A stretch of 64,000 nt of DNA from contig CAVUAN010000007.1 in the NCBI GenBank assembly GCA_963739435.1, positions 62,001 through 126,000 on the forward strand, read 5' to 3'. Source of the stretch: CAVUAN01 sp963739435. GTDB taxonomy: Bacteria > Acidobacteriota > Thermoanaerobaculia > UBA5066 > Gp7-AA6. This document shows positions 32,791 through 41,938 of the stretch, piece after piece (positions within the stretch are counted from its first letter, which is position 1; every line of letters begins with the position of its first letter). The position numbers and the translations under genes were made by a program. The notes below the pieces were generated by a model. The model did not search any database. It worked only from the letters and a program-made list of their open reading frames with translations, and had not been told where the DNA came from.

Positions 32791-33843
32791 ATGGATACCT
32801 TAAGCCACGGATTCGCGGGCTCGATGCTCAACCGCTCGCTGACGCCAAAGCCGAGCGTGCGCGCCGCGATGATGCTCGGGTTCTTCACGGCCATGCTGCC
32901 CGACATCGACTTTCTCTGGGCCGGGGACCGCGTCGGTTACCTGTCCCTGCACCGCGGCTGGACGCACGCGTGGTTTTTCGTCCCGATCGTCGCCCTGGCC
33001 CTCGCGCTTCTGGCACACACAGTCTGGCGCCACGTGTCCCTCGGCGAGCTGTGGCTCTATTGCGCGGCGGGCCAGGCGTCGCACATCCTTTTCGACTGGA
33101 TCACTTCCTACGGGACCATGTTCTTCATCCCGTTCACGCGCCACCGGTACAGCCTCGATTGGGTCTTCATCATCGACCCCTTTTTCACGGGCATTCCGTT
33201 GGCCGCCCTGCTGGCCGGTTTCCTGTTTCGCGCTCACGCCCGCCGCGCGGCGATCCTCGGGGCCGTCCTGCTGGCCGCGTACATCGCCTTCTGCGCCGGG
33301 CTGCACGCGCGGGCCCTCGCGATCTGGAAGGCGCTCGACCACGTTGCCCCCGGGGCGAAAGTGGCGGTCGTGCCGCAGCTCCTTTCGCCGTTTCGCTGGC
33401 TGGGCCTTGCGGAGCACGACTCGGAGGTCCATGCAGCCTTCTTCGACATAGGGCCGTTTGCGAAGGGGATCGCCAATCCTCAGCCGCCTGGGCGGCTCAT
33501 CGACGTGCCGCGGGTGCTGCCGGATTTCTATCCGCCTCCCGACCGGGCGCACATCCAGGTGTTCGCGAGGGCTCCGGAGTCCGCCGTCCGAGCGGCCGCG
33601 CGGGACCTCGAGGAGGTCCGGATCTACTTCGCTTTCGCGCGTTTGCCGCTGGAAACGGTGAAGCGGCACGCCGACGGCTCGACGGAGTACCTGGTCCAGG
33701 ACCTGCGCTTCCTGCCGTTCTACGGGGGACCTTTCGGCCGCGAAGAGGTCGGGAGAGCCGGCCGCGAGCCTTTCGTGTACCGGGTGCTGTTTGACGCCTC
33801 AGGACGAGCCGTCGAGAGAGGGTTCGTCCCCGTCGCCTTCTGA
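32791..33843 (+). CDS. YdjM/DUF457-type membrane metal-dependent hydrolase
   Basis: A 350-residue protein with the family start MDTLSHGFAGSMLNR, followed by FTAMLPDIDFLW, LHRGWTHAWF and SHILFDWIT, the His/Asp clusters assumed to bind metal. There are four or five membrane helices in residues about 25-175 and a soluble C-terminal half. DUF457 proteins are inner-membrane proteins of uncertain substrate. Its 3' end overlaps the convergent next gene by 45 bp. Confidence 0.85.
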   Translation: MDTLSHGFAGSMLNRSLTPKPSVRAAMMLGFFTAMLPDIDFLWAGDRVGYLSLHRGWTHAWFFVPIVALALALLAHTVWRHVSLGELWLYCAAGQASHILFDWITSYGTMFFIPFTRHRYSLDWVFIIDPFFTGIPLAALLAGFLFRAHARRAAILGAVLLAAYIAFCAGLHARALAIWKALDHVAPGAKVAVVPQLLSPFRWLGLAEHDSEVHAAFFDIGPFAKGIANPQPPGRLIDVPRVLPDFYPPPDRAHIQVFARAPESAVRAAARDLEEVRIYFAFARLPLETVKRHADGSTEYLVQDLRFLPFYGGPFGREEVGRAGREPFVYRVLFDASGRAVERGFVPVAF

Positions 33844-34842
33844 GAGCTTGCCCTCCGAAGCCTTGGCGGAGGAGGGCGCCGGAGCATAGGCGTACTCGGG
33901 CGAGTGGGTTCTCGTCAGGGCTTCCGAGATCCCCGCGTAGTAGCCCACCTTGATGAGGCAGCGGACGAACACGAAGACCTGCTGCGTCAGGATGAGAGGC
34001 ACCAGGGCGAAACGCGCTTCGCCTCCCGCCGAGGGGTCGAGCACGAGCCAGAGCAGATAGAGCCCGGCCGTCAGCAGCATCGAGATGGCGAAGATGCCGA
34101 GCAGCCGGGGCAGCCGGACCAGGAAGCCGCCCACGCCCGTGAAAAAGCGCGAGAAAGCCGGCAGGTCGGGGCGCGCTACCCATATCGCCCGGACCGAGTC
34201 CGCGAGCAGCTTGATCACCGACAGGGAGAGCAGGAGGGCCGCCAGGCGCAGGCCTGTCAGCAGCAGGGCCCGCCGCTCGGTCTCGAACTCCATCACGGTC
34301 GAGCGCAACGCCTCACCCGTCTCGAGGTAGACCCAGCGGTAGGTCGCGACAGCCGCGGCGAAGGCCCCGAGCGTAAAAAGGAGGAAGGCGGGCAGGCGGC
34401 GCATCCCCTCGCGCCCGAACGTCACGAGAGAGCCCGACGGTTCCCGGAGCGTCCCGAAGACGCCGCCGAGCGCGAAGGCATGGAAGACGATGGCGAGGAA
34501 CCCGAGGGAGATGGCCACCGCGCCGATCCCCTTCGAGTCGCCGATGGAGGACGACTTGACGCCCTCTGTCGTCAGGAGCCCCTCCGCCAGGTCCGGGAAG
34601 TTGCCGAGCAGGTCCGGGTGGGTGCGCCGCAGTGTTTCCCACCAGCCGAAGTCGGGATTGGCGACCATCTGGTCGGCGGCAGGAGAGCGGTCGAGCATCT
34701 CGTGGAGGGAATTGGAGACGGGCAGGATGACGACAGAGGCCAGCAACAGCTGGACGAGCCAGAGCGCTGCGGCCAGATAGGGCTTTGAGAGCGAGAGCAC
34801 GAGGCCCCGCCCGAAGCACCCGAGGGCGGAGGGCCGGCTCAC
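33799..34842 (-). CDS. Integral membrane protein of unknown function
   Basis: A 347-residue protein with about six hydrophobic segments (for example AALWLVQLLLASVVILPV, LLLTGLRLAALLLSLSVIK, GIFAISMLLTAGLYLLWLVL) and a hydrophilic, low-complexity C-terminal tail (SSAKASEGKLSEGDGDEPS) encoded within the overlap with the convergent hydrolase gene. I do not recognise the family. It lies 4 bp after the M1 peptidase gene on the same strand, so the two are probably co-expressed. Confidence 0.7.
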   Translation of the reverse strand: MSRPSALGCFGRGLVLSLSKPYLAAALWLVQLLLASVVILPVSNSLHEMLDRSPAADQMVANPDFGWWETLRRTHPDLLGNFPDLAEGLLTTEGVKSSSIGDSKGIGAVAISLGFLAIVFHAFALGGVFGTLREPSGSLVTFGREGMRRLPAFLLFTLGAFAAAVATYRWVYLETGEALRSTVMEFETERRALLLTGLRLAALLLSLSVIKLLADSVRAIWVARPDLPAFSRFFTGVGGFLVRLPRLLGIFAISMLLTAGLYLLWLVLDPSAGGEARFALVPLILTQQVFVFVRCLIKVGYYAGISEALTRTHSPEYAYAPAPSSAKASEGKLSEGDGDEPSLDGSS

Positions 34843-34846
34843 GGCC

Positions 34847-36853
34847 TCACCAGGCCACCGTCAGGAAATCGAGAAGGTTCTGCACCCAGAAGACGCTGCG
34901 CGACGTCCACCGCGCCGCGGCCCGCGGGTCGCCGGTCGTGCGCAAGCCGTTGTTGGTGCGGTCGGAGTCGAGCAGGATCTTCTCGTCGGGGTCGACGATC
35001 GCTTCGGTCAGCCGCGGCCCGCCGGTCACGAGCAGGCGCGTCCAACGCGCCTCGCCGTTCCAGGAAGTCCGGTACGGGCGGGTGCCCTCGAAGCGCAGCT
35101 CGATCTCGACGGGCATTGCCACGTCGCCGCGGCGAACGACGGTCACGACGGTGTTGAATCCCTTGGGCTTCGCCAGCTCGGCGGGAGGCTCGCTCACGAG
35201 CTTCCCGTCCACCTCGAAGCGGCCGCGGGGAGGCCTGGCAGGTTTCGATTCCGCCTCCTCGACCGCGTAGTCGATGCCGCCCGAAGAGAAGAACGTTCGC
35301 TGCCAGAACCAGGTCCAGTTCTGGCCCGTCGCGTCGTTGACAGCGGCAATCCAGTCCGCCGTCTTCGGGTGCCGGAATCGCCACCGCTCGGCGTACAGGT
35401 GGAGCGCACGGTCCATCGCGGCCGTACCGATCAGGCGCTCGAAGGTGGCGAGCACGAGCGTCGTCTTCGAGTAGCTCATTGAAGCGTAGACGGTCGGGTT
35501 CTTGAACCCCCACGCATAGGGCACCGCGTGGTAATCGGCGGTTGCGACGGAGAAGTACCGGCGGGAGTCGTCCAGGGGATGTTGCTCGTCGATGCCGAGC
35601 GGGAACCTCAGGCCGAAGACAGACAGGACCGGGTGGTTCGGGCCGTAGGTCGCCGCCAGTACGCGCGCAGTCATGTAGCTGTTGAATCCCTCGTCGAGCC
35701 ACGGCTCCTCGAACTCGTTGGAGGCCAGGAGGCCATAGAAGAACTGGTGGCCGAACTCGTGGATCGTCACGCCCTCGGGGCTCTCGACGTTTTTGGGCGC
35801 GCTCCAGGAAGTCCCGCACGTGATCAGCGTCGGGTATTCCATGCCGCCGGCCGCTCGGGCTCCCCAGGGAGGATCGACCATCGTCAGCGTGTCGTAGGGA
35901 TAGGCCCCCAGGATGCGGCCGTACGCCGAGATAGCCGCTTTGGCCGCCTTGAAGTGGCGCTCGGCCTGCCTCTCGTGCTCGGGCTGCACGAGCAGGCGCA
36001 GGGATACGTCGTGCAGGCCAGCCTCGCGGAAGAAGTCCTCCTTCACGAGATAGTTCGGGTCGGCTGTCCACGTGAAGTCGTGCACGCTCTCCTGCTTGAA
36101 GCGGTAGAGGATGCGCCCCTCGGCGTCCTGGCGCTCTTCGACCTGTTTGCCCGTGGCGCCAACCTTGCCGCGGTAGCGCGGCGGGACGGAAATCGAGACG
36201 TCGTAGTTCCCGAAGTCGGAGAAGAACTCGCTCGTGGCGTGGAACTGGTGGCAGTTCCAGCCGCCCTCTTCGAACACGCCGAGCTTCGGGAACCACTGCG
36301 CGACGAGGTAGAAGTCGCTCTTGTAGCCGGTCCGCCGGGAGACCCGGGGCAGAGTCGAGCGAAAATCGAGCGAGAGCGTGGCGGTTTCTCCCGGCAGGAC
36401 GGGGCGGGGGAGCACGACCTCGGCCACCGTGCGGTCGTCCGGGTTGCCGTCGTCGGGCGAGATGTACTTGAGTGCGGGCAGCAGGTCGGTGCCATCCGAA
36501 TAGGTCAACCGCGAGATCTCGATCGAGCCCCACGAATCGGGGATGGGATCGCCCCGGCGGCCGATGCCGCGGGATTCACGCCAGAGAGTCGAGAGCGTGT
36601 TGCGGAACGCGTTCAGATACATGTGGAACTGGAGCGTTCGCGCGGGCTTCGAGGTCGTGTTCGTCCAGGTGATCTTCTCGGACCCCTCGACAACCTTCTT
36701 GTCGGTATCGAGGCGGCAGGAGATCTCGTAAGAGGCGATCGGCCGGGTCAGCTCTTCGGCCAGGAGGGCCGGGGCCAAACCCAACAGCAGGAGGACGGCC
36801 GCCGCCATGCAGCGCTGCGCGCCGCCACGCCGCACAGGCTTTGCCGAAACCAT
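34847..36853 (-). CDS. M1-family zinc metallopeptidase, exported
   Basis: A 668-residue protein with a signal peptide (hydrophobic stretch MAAAVLLLLGLAPALLAEEL after a basic start). The catalytic site is HEFGH at about residues 364-368 with the third zinc ligand Glu 18 residues on (WLDEG), exactly the HExxH-X18-E pattern. The exopeptidase motif reads AGGMEYP instead of GAMEN. A gluzincin N-terminal beta-domain precedes it. It would trim peptides in the periplasm or outside the cell. ATG 36853 is used; an ATG at 36808 would shorten the leader. Confidence 0.9.
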   Translation of the reverse strand: MVSAKPVRRGGAQRCMAAAVLLLLGLAPALLAEELTRPIASYEISCRLDTDKKVVEGSEKITWTNTTSKPARTLQFHMYLNAFRNTLSTLWRESRGIGRRGDPIPDSWGSIEISRLTYSDGTDLLPALKYISPDDGNPDDRTVAEVVLPRPVLPGETATLSLDFRSTLPRVSRRTGYKSDFYLVAQWFPKLGVFEEGGWNCHQFHATSEFFSDFGNYDVSISVPPRYRGKVGATGKQVEERQDAEGRILYRFKQESVHDFTWTADPNYLVKEDFFREAGLHDVSLRLLVQPEHERQAERHFKAAKAAISAYGRILGAYPYDTLTMVDPPWGARAAGGMEYPTLITCGTSWSAPKNVESPEGVTIHEFGHQFFYGLLASNEFEEPWLDEGFNSYMTARVLAATYGPNHPVLSVFGLRFPLGIDEQHPLDDSRRYFSVATADYHAVPYAWGFKNPTVYASMSYSKTTLVLATFERLIGTAAMDRALHLYAERWRFRHPKTADWIAAVNDATGQNWTWFWQRTFFSSGGIDYAVEEAESKPARPPRGRFEVDGKLVSEPPAELAKPKGFNTVVTVVRRGDVAMPVEIELRFEGTRPYRTSWNGEARWTRLLVTGGPRLTEAIVDPDEKILLDSDRTNNGLRTTGDPRAAARWTSRSVFWVQNLLDFLTVAW

Positions 36854-36879
36854 TGGCCAGACTGTAGCATGCCGACGCG

Positions 36880-38874
36880 ATGACGAAGGCCGACGCCGGG
36901 CGGCGCATCCGAGAGCTCACCGAGGAAATCCGCCGGCACGAGCGGCTCTATTACGTCGACAATCGGCCCGAGATCACCGACGCTGCATTCGACCTCCTGA
37001 TGCGGGAGCTCACGGCTCTCGAGGAGCAGCATCCCGAGCTGGCCGCGCCCGACTCGCCCGCCCGCCGCGTGGGCGGCGCCCCCGCCGAGGGCTTTGCGAC
37101 CGTCGAGCACCGCGCCCCCATGCTCTCGCTCGAGAACGCCTATTCGTGGGAGGAGGCCGAGGCCTGGTATGCGCGCGTGCGCAAGGGGCTCGGCGGCGAC
37201 TCTCCCTCGTTCGTCGCCGAGCTCAAGATCGACGGCCTGTCGGTGTCGCTCTCTTACGAGAACGGCCTCCTGGCGCGCGGGGCCACCCGCGGCGACGGCT
37301 CCCGCGGCGAGGACGTGACCGGCAACGTGCGCACGATCCGCTCGATCCCTCTTCGCATCCCGGAGACAGGCGCGCTCGAAGTCCGGGGCGAGGTGTACTA
37401 CTCGAAGAAGGCCTTCGAGAAGCTGAACACGGACCGCGAGGCGGAGGGCGACCCGGTCTTTGCCAACCCTCGCAATGCCGCCGCGGGAACGCTGCGCCTG
37501 CTCGACTCGCGCGAGACGGCGCGCCGGCGCCTCAACGCCTGGCTCTACGCCGTTGTCGAGGCCCGCAAGCCGCCGGCCTCGCAGAGCGCGGCGCTCGAGA
37601 AGATGAAGGGCTGGGGTCTCCCCGTCAACCCGCACTGGCGCCGCTGCCCGACGTTTGCCGACGTGAAGGCGTTCGTCGAGGAGTGGCACGAGAAGCGCCA
37701 CACTCTCGATTTCGAGACCGACGGCGTCGTCGTCAAGGTGGACGAGCGCCGGCTCCAGGAAGAGCTGGGCGCAACGGCCAAGTCCCCCCGCTGGGCCCTG
37801 GCCTACAAGTACCCGCCGGAGGAGGCGACGACGGTCGTGCGGTCGATCGATGTCCAGGTCGGCCGCACCGGCGTGCTGACGCCGGTTGCCCACTTCGACC
37901 CCGTGCAGCTGGCCGGCACGACGGTCCAACGAGCCACGCTGCACAACTACGAGGACCTCGCCCGCAAGGATGTGCGCGTGGGCGACACGGTCGCCGTCGA
38001 GAAGGGCGGCGACGTCATACCCAAGGTGACGCGGGTCCTCCTCGAGAAACGGCCAAAGGGGGCGAAAGCCTTCCGGATGCCGGCCAATTGCCCCGTCTGC
38101 GGCGAGCCCGTCGTGCAGGAGGAGGGGGAGGTTGCGACGCGCTGCGTGAACCCCTCGTGCCCGGCCGTCGTCCGCGAGGCCCTGCGCCACTTCTGCACGC
38201 GCAAGGCGATGAACATCGAGGGCCTGGGCGACAGGCTGGTGGACCAGCTCGTGACCGAGGGATTGCTCACCGACATCGCCTCGATCTACGACCTGACGGC
38301 TGACAAGCTTGCCGGCCTCGAGCGCTGGGGGGAGAAGTCGGCAGGCAACCTGATCGCCGAGATCGAGAAGAGCAAGCGCAACGACCTGTCGCGGCTGCTC
38401 TTCGGGCTCGGCATCAAGCACATCGGAGAGAAGGCCGCCCGGACGCTCGCTCAGCAGTTTGGCTCGCTCGACGCGCTGGCCGCGGCTTCACAGGAGGAGT
38501 TGACGGCCGTCTCGGAGGTTGGCCCCAACACCGCGGCGGCGATAAAGGCCTGGTTCAAGCACCCCCGCCACCGCCAGCTCGTCGAGAAGCTCCGGCGGCG
38601 CGGCCTCAACTTCGCATCGGCACAGAAGGCGCGTTCGACCTCCGGGGCGCTTGCCGGCAAGACGGTCGTCATCACGGGAACGCTCCCCGGGATCACGCGC
38701 GACGAGGCGGCGGCCCGGCTCGAGGCGGCAGGGGCGAAGGTCTCTGGCTCCGTCTCGAAGAAGACGGACTATCTCCTGGCGGGCGAGGAGGCGGGCGGGA
38801 AGCTCGCCCGGGCCCGCGAGCTCGGCGTCCGCACGGTGACGTGGGATGAAATGCTTGAGATAATGCGAGACTAG
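36880..38874 (+). CDS. ligA: NAD-dependent DNA ligase LigA
   Basis: A 664-residue protein of usual length. Domain Ia (start RELTEEIRRHERLYYVDNRP) binds NAD+, the adenylation lysine is in AELKIDG (Lys116), an OB fold follows (VQVGRTGVLTPVAHFDPV), then a four-Cys zinc finger (CPVCGEP ... CVNPSC, about 405-430), helix-hairpin-helix repeats (LFGLGIKHIGEKAARTLAQQ) and a C-terminal BRCT domain (AGKTVVITGTLPGITRDEAA). It seals nicks in replication and repair. It is divergent from the M1 peptidase gene with only 26 bp between the starts. Confidence 0.97.
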   Translation: MTKADAGRRIRELTEEIRRHERLYYVDNRPEITDAAFDLLMRELTALEEQHPELAAPDSPARRVGGAPAEGFATVEHRAPMLSLENAYSWEEAEAWYARVRKGLGGDSPSFVAELKIDGLSVSLSYENGLLARGATRGDGSRGEDVTGNVRTIRSIPLRIPETGALEVRGEVYYSKKAFEKLNTDREAEGDPVFANPRNAAAGTLRLLDSRETARRRLNAWLYAVVEARKPPASQSAALEKMKGWGLPVNPHWRRCPTFADVKAFVEEWHEKRHTLDFETDGVVVKVDERRLQEELGATAKSPRWALAYKYPPEEATTVVRSIDVQVGRTGVLTPVAHFDPVQLAGTTVQRATLHNYEDLARKDVRVGDTVAVEKGGDVIPKVTRVLLEKRPKGAKAFRMPANCPVCGEPVVQEEGEVATRCVNPSCPAVVREALRHFCTRKAMNIEGLGDRLVDQLVTEGLLTDIASIYDLTADKLAGLERWGEKSAGNLIAEIEKSKRNDLSRLLFGLGIKHIGEKAARTLAQQFGSLDALAAASQEELTAVSEVGPNTAAAIKAWFKHPRHRQLVEKLRRRGLNFASAQKARSTSGALAGKTVVITGTLPGITRDEAAARLEAAGAKVSGSVSKKTDYLLAGEEAGGKLARARELGVRTVTWDEMLEIMRD

Positions 38875-38916
38875 GGCCGCGTTATCGGAGAGCTGCGGCG
38901 ACGTCAGGAGGAGCTT

Positions 38917-39129
38917 GTGGAGTTGCCCGTCCGGGTCATCATTTTTTGCCCGACGATCGAATTCAAGAACAAGCAGGGCAAGCTCATTGCGATCTCGGAG
39001 AACTACTACGAGATCCGAATGGAGTTCGCCGAGCGCAACCACACGGTCCTTCTGCCCATCTCGAACACGGCGCTCATCTTCGCCGACGCCAACGTCACCG
39101 GCGAGCCGATCCCCGAAATCGAGCGCTAG
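38917..39129 (+). CDS. Small 70-residue protein of unknown function
   Basis: Starts at GTG 38917, 42 bp after ligA, with GGAGGAG just upstream. The product is a single small beta-rich domain (VRVIIFCPTIEFKNKQGKLI, YYEIRMEFAERNHTVLLP) without membrane segment or known motif. The segment pattern recalls small beta-barrel folds, but I cannot name a family. It may be co-transcribed with ligA. A MITE-like palindrome follows it directly. Confidence 0.65.
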   Translation: MELPVRVIIFCPTIEFKNKQGKLIAISENYYEIRMEFAERNHTVLLPISNTALIFADANVTGEPIPEIER

Positions 39130-39137
39130 TTCCTCTG

Positions 39138-39223
39138 CTGTCATTCCGAGGAGCGGCAGCGACGAGGAATCTGCTCCGGCGATTGCTCCGGAGTAGATCC
39201 CTCGGCTTCGCTCGGGATGACAG
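39138..39223. repeat. MITE-like 86-bp palindromic element
   Basis: Terminal inverted repeats CTGTCATTCCGAG (39138-39150) and CTCGGGATGACAG (39211-39223) enclose a second imperfect inverted pair (CGAGGAATCTGCTCCGG / CCGGAGTAGATCCCTCG) around CGATTGCT. The whole can fold into one long hairpin. It has no coding capacity. Very similar tgtcatcccgagcga...gatctactcc strings are recalled as dispersed repeats in many environmental genomes. Confidence 0.8.
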
Positions 39224-39226
39224 CGG

Positions 39227-39895
39227 TCACGCGAAGAGATCGAGGAGGGCGGCGAGCGAGGGGACGCGGCGCACATCGGCGGGCGCTTCGCCTTCGCCGA
39301 TGAGGATTGCCTCGAGGCCCGCGCCGCGCGCGCCCAGGACGTCGATCTCGTAGATGTCGCCGACGTAGACGCAGGCCGACGGGGAAAGCGCCAGACGGCT
39401 GGTTGCCGCATGGAAAATGCGCGGGTCGGGCTTTTCGACGCCGATCTCGGCCGAGTCCACGATGAACTCGAGGAACGGCGAGAGGCCGGCGCCCTCGAGA
39501 AGGCTGCGCACGCGCCCATCCGCGTTCGAGATGACGGCGAGGCGGTAGCCTCGGCTGCGCAAAGCCTCAAGAGTTGCCGCCGCGTCCTCGGCGCCCCGCG
39601 ACCACAGATTCGAGCGTTCGTGCTCGGCCGCGATCGCGCCGACTGCCCTTCGACGCCCCGACTCGGACACGCCGAGTCCCGCCAGGATTGTTCCGAGGAA
39701 GCGAGGCATCCGCTCGGAATCGGTCGACTGAGGGTTGGCGAGGACCCATCGCCGCACCTCGTCTAAGGCGGCGCCATGGGCCCGGCCGAACGCGACGGCG
39801 TCATAGTCGAGGCCCGCGGCGCGGCTGACGCGCTCGCCATCGAGGTGGATCAGCGTGCCGCCGGCGTCGAAGAGGACGGCGCGGACGTGTTTCAA
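39227..39895 (-). CDS. HAD-superfamily hydrolase
   Basis: A 222-residue HAD phosphatase-like protein. Motif I is VLFDAGGTL: the second Asp of DxD is replaced by Gly, as in some haloacid-dehalogenase-type or Glu/Gly variants. Motif II is in AVISNADG, motif III Lys in VEKPDPRIF, and motif IV GDIYEIDVLGA. The substrate is unknown; it may be a sugar phosphate or nucleotide. It starts at TTG 39895 overlapping the glmM stop by 4 bp (TTGA) and ends the housekeeping operon. Confidence 0.85.
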   Translation of the reverse strand: MKHVRAVLFDAGGTLIHLDGERVSRAAGLDYDAVAFGRAHGAALDEVRRWVLANPQSTDSERMPRFLGTILAGLGVSESGRRRAVGAIAAEHERSNLWSRGAEDAAATLEALRSRGYRLAVISNADGRVRSLLEGAGLSPFLEFIVDSAEIGVEKPDPRIFHAATSRLALSPSACVYVGDIYEIDVLGARGAGLEAILIGEGEAPADVRRVPSLAALLDLFA

Positions 39896-41229
39896 GCGAG
39901 CGCGGCGCGCGCCGCTTGCTCGAGCTCGTCGGCGATGGAGGCCACGACTTTCGCGTCGTATCCCTCGACGAGGATGCGCAGGAGCGGCTCCGTTCCCGAA
40001 TACCGCAGGAACACGCGGCCGCTTTCGGCCAGGGCCTCTTCGGCCCGGCGGACCGCGCGGGCAACCGAGGGGAGCTCGACCAATGGGATGCGGTGCACGA
40101 CGCGCACGTTTCGCAGCTGTTGCGGTGTCTTGACGAGTGTCGCGAGCGGGGAGAGCTTTCCCCCGCCGCCGGCCACGATGGCCGCGACCAGCAACGTCGT
40201 CAGGATGCCGTCGCCGGCCGGCGAGAACGGAAGCAGGATGTGACCCGACGCTTCGCCGCCGAGGCTCGCCCCGCGCTCCTCCATCAGGCGGGCGACGTTG
40301 CGGTCGCCCACGGCGGCGCGGACGAAGGGAATTTGCTCCCGGGCGAGCGCCGCTTCGAGGCCCCAGTTGGACATGACGGTGCCCACGACGCCTCCGGGCG
40401 GCAGCGTGCCCTCGCGCTTCCACGCGCTGGCCGCGATCCAGAGCACGTCGTCGCCGTCCAGGATCCGGCCGGTTTCATCCGAGAAGATCGAGCGGTCGGC
40501 GTCACCGTCGAACGCGACGCCCATCGCCGCGCCCGTCTCGGCGGTGGCGCGGGCCATGCCCTCGGGATGAAGAGCCCCGCACCCGGCGTTGATGTTCTTG
40601 CCGTCCGGCGCGTCGTGGACGGCCGTGACGTTCGCGCCGGCCCGGCGGAGGGCCTCCGGCCCCACGCGGTACGCCGCGCCGTTGCCCGAGTCGATGACGA
40701 CACGCAGGCCGTCGAGCCGGGTGGGGATCTTCGAAAGAAGCAGCGAGACGTACGTCTCCGCCAGCAGCGGATCGACCCGCGGCCCCTTCGCCCCGCCGTC
40801 CTGTCCCCGCGCCGCGCCGCCGGCGGCCTGGGTGTCGAGGAGGAGCTTTTCGAGCGTCTCTTCCTCTTCGTCGGCCCACTTCTTCCCGTCGGGGCCGAAA
40901 ATCTTGATGCCGTTGTCCTCCCAGGGATTGTGCGAAGCGGAGACCGACATGCCGGCGCCCGCCGAGAGCGCGACGGTGAGCTCGGCGATGGCTGGAGTCG
41001 GCACGACGCCGGCATGGGCCGGGACGCCTCCCGATTCGGCGATTCCCGCGCAGAGAGCTGAGACGATTTCGGGCGTCGACCGGCGCGTGTCGCCGCCCAC
41101 GACGATCGTCCGGCCGCCCGAGGCGGCCACGCGCCGCCCGACTTCGCGGCCGAGCTGCTCGACCGTGGCGGTATCGAGCGGGAAAGCTCCGGCCTTGCCG
41201 CGCAGGCCGTCGGTGCCGAAGAGCTTCAC
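39892..41229 (-). CDS. glmM: Phosphoglucosamine mutase
   Basis: A 445-residue enzyme that converts glucosamine 6-phosphate to glucosamine 1-phosphate for UDP-GlcNAc, peptidoglycan and LPS. It starts VKLFGTDGLRG, has the phospho-serine loop SVSASHNP (Ser99), the metal loop FDGDADRS and the sugar/phosphate loops GEASGH and RYSGTEPLLR. GTG 41229 overlaps the ybbR stop by 4 bp (GTGA). The cdaA-ybbR-glmM order is widely conserved, and GlmM and CdaA are known to interact in Firmicutes. Confidence 0.96.
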   Translation of the reverse strand: MKLFGTDGLRGKAGAFPLDTATVEQLGREVGRRVAASGGRTIVVGGDTRRSTPEIVSALCAGIAESGGVPAHAGVVPTPAIAELTVALSAGAGMSVSASHNPWEDNGIKIFGPDGKKWADEEEETLEKLLLDTQAAGGAARGQDGGAKGPRVDPLLAETYVSLLLSKIPTRLDGLRVVIDSGNGAAYRVGPEALRRAGANVTAVHDAPDGKNINAGCGALHPEGMARATAETGAAMGVAFDGDADRSIFSDETGRILDGDDVLWIAASAWKREGTLPPGGVVGTVMSNWGLEAALAREQIPFVRAAVGDRNVARLMEERGASLGGEASGHILLPFSPAGDGILTTLLVAAIVAGGGGKLSPLATLVKTPQQLRNVRVVHRIPLVELPSVARAVRRAEEALAESGRVFLRYSGTEPLLRILVEGYDAKVVASIADELEQAARAALA

Positions 41230-41934
41230 TTGCGCTTGCCCCGCGGCCGAGTGGGTGTCGGCTCGGGCTCGGGCGCGGCCCGGGTGATCCGCACGATGAC
41301 GGTCGCAACGGCGGCCTGCCGCAGGCGTACCCCCGGCGCATCGGCGAGGACGGCCACTCCCGTCGTGAACGAGGACCGGCGTCCGGCGACGGAAACAGCC
41401 TCCGTGTGCACCTGCGTCAGCTTCGCCAGGGCCGACTCGGGCCCAACGACGAGAGCCGTGCGCGGCTCGACGGAGACCTCGGCGACCTGAACGCCTTCCG
41501 GCGGTTCCCCGACGATGTCCGGGGCGATCGGGACGATTTTCTCGGCGGCGGCCTCGAGCACGATCGCGATCTCTTCGGGTGACAGAGCGAGAACCTCGAC
41601 TTCGGGCGGCGCGTTCACGTCTCGCCGGCCCGAGGCGGTAGGACTTCTTGCCGCGCGAGGCATTGGACAGATCCACCACGGCCTCGAGCTTGCCGGGGTC
41701 GAGCTGGCGCAGCGCCGTAAAAGGCCCGCGCACGCGCACGTCGACCTCCGCCGGCAGCGGCGATGCGATGAGTGTGCGGGCGGGGATGTTGGCGACGGAG
41801 AGGGGGATGCGAAAGCTCCGCTCCGAGAGGCGCTCGCGGCGCTGATACGAGAAGCCGACCCACAGGGCAATGGCGATCGCGAGGGCCAGGAGCTTGGTCC
41901 CGAGGTTGGCGAACAGGGCGGGCCGCGTTTTCAT
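41226..41934 (-). CDS. ybbR: YbbR-domain regulator of CdaA, single frameshift
   Basis: The product starts MKTRPALFANLGTKLLALAI with one N-terminal membrane helix, followed by YbbR-type beta domains (SVANIPARTLIASPLPAEVD, GPFTALRQLDPGKLEAVVDL). YbbR/CdaR proteins sit on the outer face of the membrane and modulate the diadenylate cyclase CdaA. The frame breaks near 41615-41640, after GKKSYRL; the downstream frame (VNAPPEVEVLALSPEEIAIV) runs on to 41226. The total of 709 nt is one base off a multiple of three. Either a consensus error or a truncating mutation. It starts 4 bp after the cdaA stop. Confidence 0.85.
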
Positions 41935-41938
41935 CGGA

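Noticed and set aside
36807..38303. 498-codon frame overlapping ligA in another phase
   Set aside because: LigA is full length with all motifs; the other frame is Arg/Ala/Pro-rich.
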